From Vagococcus_D sp963518325 (GTDB lineage Bacteria > Bacillota > Bacilli > Lactobacillales > Vagococcaceae), in NCBI RefSeq assembly GCF_963518325.1, contig NZ_CAUQJB010000003.1, positions 62,001 through 126,000 of the forward strand: a stretch of 64,000 bases of DNA, in the 5' to 3' direction. Under the pieces are notes generated by a model, which worked only from the letters and a program-made list of their open reading frames with translations, ran no database searches and was not told the DNA's origin. A program made the translations under genes and the position numbers. This document shows, piece by piece, positions 60,722 to 64,000 of the stretch. Numbering within the stretch: position 1 is the first letter of the stretch; each line of letters starts with the position of its first letter.

Positions 60722-60765
60722 ACCGGATCTTATTAGTTACTGATATCGGGTGACTGTTAAGTAAG

Positions 60766-60903
60766 CTAATGACCTGATTGGCTTACTGACTTTCTACCAG
60801 CTTTATTGAAATATTCGATCGTTTTGCAGTAGAAAACAGTCAGTAATCCTATGATAAACATTCTAGAAATGAACATTAATTCAAGGGTTTCAGGGACACT
60901 CAC
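60766..60903 (-). CDS. Putative holin-like small toxin (type I toxin family)
   Basis: Starting at GTG 60903, with AAAGGAG 7 bases upstream, the minus strand encodes 45 residues beginning SVPETLELMFISRMFIIGLL. That pattern, a short polar start, one hydrophobic segment and a polar tail, closely resembles the Hol_Tox/TxpA-like family of small membrane toxins controlled by antisense RNA. A plus-strand transcript ending at the terminator 61057-61089 would be antisense to it. A TTGACA lies about 105 bases upstream on the minus strand (revcomp near 60996), with a poor -10. The toxin role is inferred from family likeness. Confidence 0.6.
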   Translation of the reverse strand: MSVPETLELMFISRMFIIGLLTVFYCKTIEYFNKAGRKSVSQSGH

Positions 60904-61056
60904 AAGGCATCTCCTTTCAAACGCCTCACACGCCTTCGAAAGGGATTGACCACCGCCCATAAAAACGGCTCTGTAAGTCTAGTCTATCAAGTCTTGTCAA
61001 AATCTTCTGCTTGATCAAAAAATAATTGAATAACTACCAACAGTATGTTGAAGTCT

Positions 61057-61089
61057 AGTAGCCCTCTTTTAATTAAGAGGGCTACTTTT
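61057..61089 (+). terminator. Terminator on the plus strand between araR and araB
   Basis: AGTAGCCCTCTT pairs perfectly with AAGAGGGCTACT around a 6-base loop, followed by TTTT. It can end araR readthrough or an antisense RNA to the small toxin gene. Confidence 0.85.
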
Positions 61090-61130
61090 AGTGGTTTGCC
61101 CGGCATGGGCGTAATCTAACTGGGTTATTC

Positions 61131-61183
61131 ATTCGTACAATTTTATTTATGATGTTGACATGTACGGACATCTATTTTATACT
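61131..61183 (+). promoter_or_regulatory. araBDA promoter with two AraR-type operators
   Basis: TTGACA (61155-61160) and TATACT (61178-61183) are exactly 17 bases apart. ACATGTACGGACAT (61159-61172) fills the spacer. A second site ATTCGTACAATTTT begins at 61131. Both resemble the B. subtilis AraR box ATTTGTACGTACAAAT. The layout fits cooperative repression. Confidence 0.75.
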
Positions 61184-61237
61184 TGAGTTATTAAAAACAA
61201 CCTGCTTTGATAAGTTGTTGATAGAGGAGGACATGGA

Positions 61238-62836
61238 ATGGATGTAGCGCAAATAAAAAAGGAGATTGTCACAGGAAAAACGACTCTTGGCATTGAGTTT
61301 GGGTCAACTCGAATAAAAGCCGTCTTAATCGCATCGGATTATAGCCCGATTGAATCTGGTAGTTTTGAGTGGGAAAATCAACTGGTTGATGGGTTTTGGA
61401 CCTATTCCCTTGATTCGATTTGGCAAGGCTTACAAAGCTGTTACCAGGCCTTAAGAATTAACCTGAAGGAGACGTATGAGGAGTCTTTGGAAAAAATAGC
61501 TTCAATTGGCTTTAGTGGGATGATGCACGGTTATCTGGCCTTTAATAAAAAGGATGAATTGTTGGTACCCTTTAGAACTTGGCGAAATAGCAATACGGCT
61601 CAGGCAGAGCAAGAGTTAACCGCTTTGTTCAATTTTAATATTCCTCTGCGATGGAGCATCGCTCATTTGTATCAAGGCATTTTAGAGCAGGAAGCTCACG
61701 TCAAAGAAGTGGCTTACATGACGACATTGGCAGGCTATATTCACTGGCAGTTAACTGGTCGAAAAGTGTTAGGGGTTGGTGATGCTTCGGGAATGTTTCC
61801 CATAAACAGCGAAGGTAATGAATTTAATCAGGAGATGGTAACAGCCTTTGATCAGTTAATTGCTCAAAAAGAGTACCCTTGGCAATTGGCTGAGATATTA
61901 CCAGAAGTATTGGTAGCGGGTGCAGAAGCTGGCCAGTTAACGGCAGCAGGAGCTAAACGTTTGGATATTAGTGGCAACTTACAAGAAGGAATCCCCCTTT
62001 GTCCACCTGAAGGCGATGCTGGCACAGGGATGGTAGCGACTAATGCCGTGGCAAAACGAACAGGGAATGTCTCTGCAGGTACTTCCGTTTTTGCCATGAT
62101 CGTATTAGAAAAAAATTTGCAACAGGTTTATCCGGAAATCGATTTAGTCACGACCCCATCTGGCAGCAGTGTGGCCATGGTTCATGCTAATAATTGCTCA
62201 TCGGACATCAATGCTTGGGTTAAACTTTTTGGCGAATTTGCGACAGCGTCAGGCCATCCGATAGAGACTAATCACTTGTATCAAACCCTCTTTAATCAAG
62301 CCTTGGAAGGTGATGAAGAGTGTGGGGGGCTCTTGTCTTACGGTTATTATTCGGGAGAAAATATTACAGGACTGGCTGAAGGAAGGCCTTTGTTTGTCCG
62401 AACACCAGAAAGTAACTTTAATTTGGCTAACTTTATGCGGGTTCATTTATTTTCAGCCTTTGGCGCCTTAAAAATTGGCATGGATATTTTATTAAAAGAG
62501 GAACAAGTTGAAATTGATCGCATTTTAGGTCACGGTGGTATTTTTACAACAAAAGAAGTCGGTCAGCGTGTTTTGGCTGGCGTGATTGATAGCCCAGTGT
62601 CAGTCATGGAAACGGCTGGCGAAGGGGGGGCCTGGGGGATTGCCTTGTTAGCGGCCTATCTCAAGGAAGGTGACCAGTTAAGCCTGGCTGATTTTCTAGA
62701 ACAAAAAGTGTTTGCTGGCAATCAAGGATCGACAGTTTCACCTAGACAGAGAGAGGTGAGGGGCTTTGAAACCTTTATGACTCGTTATCAAAAGGGCTTG
62801 CCAATTGAACAAGGAGCAGTTGACTATCTTACTTAG
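61238..62836 (+). CDS. araB: Ribulokinase AraB
   Basis: The 532-residue FGGY-family kinase phosphorylates L-ribulose. It has the phosphate-1 start TLGIEFGSTRIKAVLI, the substrate block GFSGMMHGYLAFN, and the C-terminal ILGHGGIFTTKEVGQRVLAG and ETAGEGGAWGIALLAAYL. It is the first gene of the arabinose operon, with GAGGAGG 7 bases before the ATG. It is closer to the Firmicute ribulokinase form than to E. coli AraB. Confidence 0.93.
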   Translation: MDVAQIKKEIVTGKTTLGIEFGSTRIKAVLIASDYSPIESGSFEWENQLVDGFWTYSLDSIWQGLQSCYQALRINLKETYEESLEKIASIGFSGMMHGYLAFNKKDELLVPFRTWRNSNTAQAEQELTALFNFNIPLRWSIAHLYQGILEQEAHVKEVAYMTTLAGYIHWQLTGRKVLGVGDASGMFPINSEGNEFNQEMVTAFDQLIAQKEYPWQLAEILPEVLVAGAEAGQLTAAGAKRLDISGNLQEGIPLCPPEGDAGTGMVATNAVAKRTGNVSAGTSVFAMIVLEKNLQQVYPEIDLVTTPSGSSVAMVHANNCSSDINAWVKLFGEFATASGHPIETNHLYQTLFNQALEGDEECGGLLSYGYYSGENITGLAEGRPLFVRTPESNFNLANFMRVHLFSAFGALKIGMDILLKEEQVEIDRILGHGGIFTTKEVGQRVLAGVIDSPVSVMETAGEGGAWGIALLAAYLKEGDQLSLADFLEQKVFAGNQGSTVSPRQREVRGFETFMTRYQKGLPIEQGAVDYLT

Positions 62837-62918
62837 GTTACCCACCACTTTTACTGGTGTAAGCCAATAGTAGGAATGATCTTTCGATACAAGAGGATGA
62901 TTAAGTGAGGAGAAGAAG

Positions 62919-63614
62919 ATGTTAGAACAACTAAAAGAAGACGTTTTTCAAGCGAATTTAGAGTTGCCTGAAAGGGGCCTGATTAAATACACTTGGGGAA
63001 ACGTTAGTGGAATCGATCGGGAAACAGGACTGTTTGCCATTAAACCAAGTGGTGTCGATTATGAGAATATGAGTGCCAGTGACATGGTTATTTGTGACTT
63101 AGAGGGAAATATAATTGAAGGAAAACTCAAACCGTCCTCTGATATGCCCACACATGCCGTATTGTACAAGTATTTTTCGGAAGTGGGAGGAATTGTTCAC
63201 ACCCATTCTACTTGGGCGACTATCTGGGCCCAGGCGGGCCTGGATGTGCCGGCAATGGGCACGACCCATGCCGATACCTTTTATGGATCGGTTCCCTGTG
63301 CCCCTTTTTTAACTCAAGCAGCAATCGATCAGGGATATGAAAAAGAAACAGGGCATTTAATTGTGTCAACCTTTGAAAAACGGGAGCTGGATCCCATGGC
63401 AATTCCAGCAGTCTTATTACATGGACATGGTCCCTTTACTTGGGGGAAAGATGCCAAAAGTGCGGTAATGAACGCAGTTGTTCTCGATGAGGTGTGCCAG
63501 ACTAATTTATATGCCCGCCAGCTTAATCAGTTTGCCGAGGAATTACCTCAACGGGTATTAGATAAACACTATTTACGGAAACATGGTGAAAATGCGTATT
63601 ACGGTCAAAAATAA
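62919..63614 (+). CDS. araD: L-ribulose-5-phosphate 4-epimerase AraD
   Basis: The 231-residue class II aldolase-family enzyme converts L-ribulose-5-P to D-xylulose-5-P. It has the family's TWGNVSGIDRETG, KPSGVDYENM, the zinc ligands in VHTHSTWATIWAQ and the later HGHGPFTWG. It is 82 bases after araB and 21 before araA, within one operon. Confidence 0.96.
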   Translation: MLEQLKEDVFQANLELPERGLIKYTWGNVSGIDRETGLFAIKPSGVDYENMSASDMVICDLEGNIIEGKLKPSSDMPTHAVLYKYFSEVGGIVHTHSTWATIWAQAGLDVPAMGTTHADTFYGSVPCAPFLTQAAIDQGYEKETGHLIVSTFEKRELDPMAIPAVLLHGHGPFTWGKDAKSAVMNAVVLDEVCQTNLYARQLNQFAEELPQRVLDKHYLRKHGENAYYGQK

Positions 63615-63635
63615 AACTAATAAGGAGTGCCTAGC

Positions 63636-64000
63636 ATGTTAAATATCAGTCAAAAAGAATTTTGGTTTGTAGTGGGGTCGCAACATTTATATGGAGAAGA
63701 AACCTTACTGGAAGTTAAGTCGCATGCAAGAGAAGTGGTCGATGGGTTAAATAATAGTGGTCAATTGCCTTATCCGATTCGGTTACAAGAGGAGTTAGCG
63801 GTGACGGCCGATGCCATTACGACAATCATGAAAGAAGCCAATTACCGCGATGAAGTTGCCGGTGTGATTACTTGGATGCACACTTTTTCGCCAGCTAAAA
63901 TGTGGATACGCGGAACGAAAATGCTGCAAAAACCATTGCTGCACTTGGCGACCCAGTACAATGAAAGTATTCCCTGGAAAACCATTGACATGGATTTTAT
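63636..64000 (+). CDS. araA: L-arabinose isomerase AraA, N-terminal part
   Basis: The first 121 codons are present; the gene runs off the window. The start FWFVVGSQHLYGEETL and the block GVITWMHTFSPAKMWIRG are diagnostic of AraA, which isomerises L-arabinose to L-ribulose. The gene order B-D-A differs from A-B-D of B. subtilis. AAGGAG lies 8 bases before the ATG. The metal-binding C-terminal part is not in the window. Confidence 0.97.
   Translation, partial: MLNISQKEFWFVVGSQHLYGEETLLEVKSHAREVVDGLNNSGQLPYPIRLQEELAVTADAITTIMKEANYRDEVAGVITWMHTFSPAKMWIRGTKMLQKPLLHLATQYNESIPWKTIDMDF

Larger units (their letters stand above)
60722..61237. other. araR-araB intergenic region with a small toxin-like gene
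   Basis: It contains a minus-strand 45-codon gene (60766-60903), a hairpin at its 3' end (AGTAAGC/GCTTACT, 60760-60787), a plus-strand terminator (61057-61089) and the araB promoter with two AraR-type sites (61131-61183). Confidence 0.6.

Overview
The window is low-GC Firmicute DNA, most likely a lactic acid bacterium of the Enterococcaceae (Vagococcus or Enterococcus-like). The assignment is an inference. It rests on a WxL surface-protein locus, a LevR/sigma-54 mannose PTS operon followed by manO, a SepM-type protease, an enterococcal-type NADH peroxidase, several PTS permeases, sigma-A promoters and strong AGGAGG ribosome sites. No rRNA, tRNA, CRISPR array or complete insertion sequence was seen.

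Layout. 1-3256: end of a WxL protein gene, its DUF916/DUF3324 partner, a membrane protein, a signal peptidase I homologue that lacks both catalytic residues, and an HTH protein apparently derived from a serine recombinase. 3700-5757 (minus): ArsR regulator with a YadG/YadH ABC exporter. 6063-7571: S51 peptidase and truA. 7850-15215: a complete counterpart of the uncharacterised enterobacterial yhf operon (yhfU-yhfT-php-yhfS-yhfZ-yhfY-yhfX-yhfW), followed after a terminator by an amidase-family gene. 16589-24495: housekeeping and accessory genes (GTPase, esterase, SepM/YlbL protease, lipoprotein, calcium-type P-ATPase, VOC protein). 24559-28556: a sparse region holding one PTS EIIC gene, a CcpA-type promoter with a long leader, gene fragments and an ordered repeat array. 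28557-35519: LevR-type activator, sigma-54 promoter, mannose PTS and manO. 35677-44892: ECF sigma/anti-sigma pair, HD nucleotidase, oxidoreductases with an HxlR regulator, MFS exporter with an Rgg-like regulator, a lone protein and an RpiB-like isomerase.

44997-46346 is an NADH peroxidase gene with one in-frame TGA exactly at the codon for the catalytic cysteine (codon 42). Selenocysteine, a nonsense mutation and a sequencing error are all open; this is the observation most worth checking. It lies behind a PerR-like box.

46410-58740 is a large murein-sugar recycling locus. It has an EIIC plus small membrane protein on the minus strand, then murQ, an N-acetylhexosamine kinase, mupG, anmK and an RpiR regulator, then a second set of mupG, murQ, murP (EIIBC), a HAD phosphatase and a second RpiR regulator. 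A repeated GAAATAATATTTC-like motif sits on the -35 boxes of three promoters. 58797-64000: queH, araR, a small holin-like toxin gene on the minus strand, then araB-araD-araA (araA cut by the window end) under AraR-type operators.

The main theme is uptake and catabolism of sugars and cell-wall sugars, each module with its own regulator. Gene families were assigned by reading the protein sequences and by remembered family features. No database search was run.
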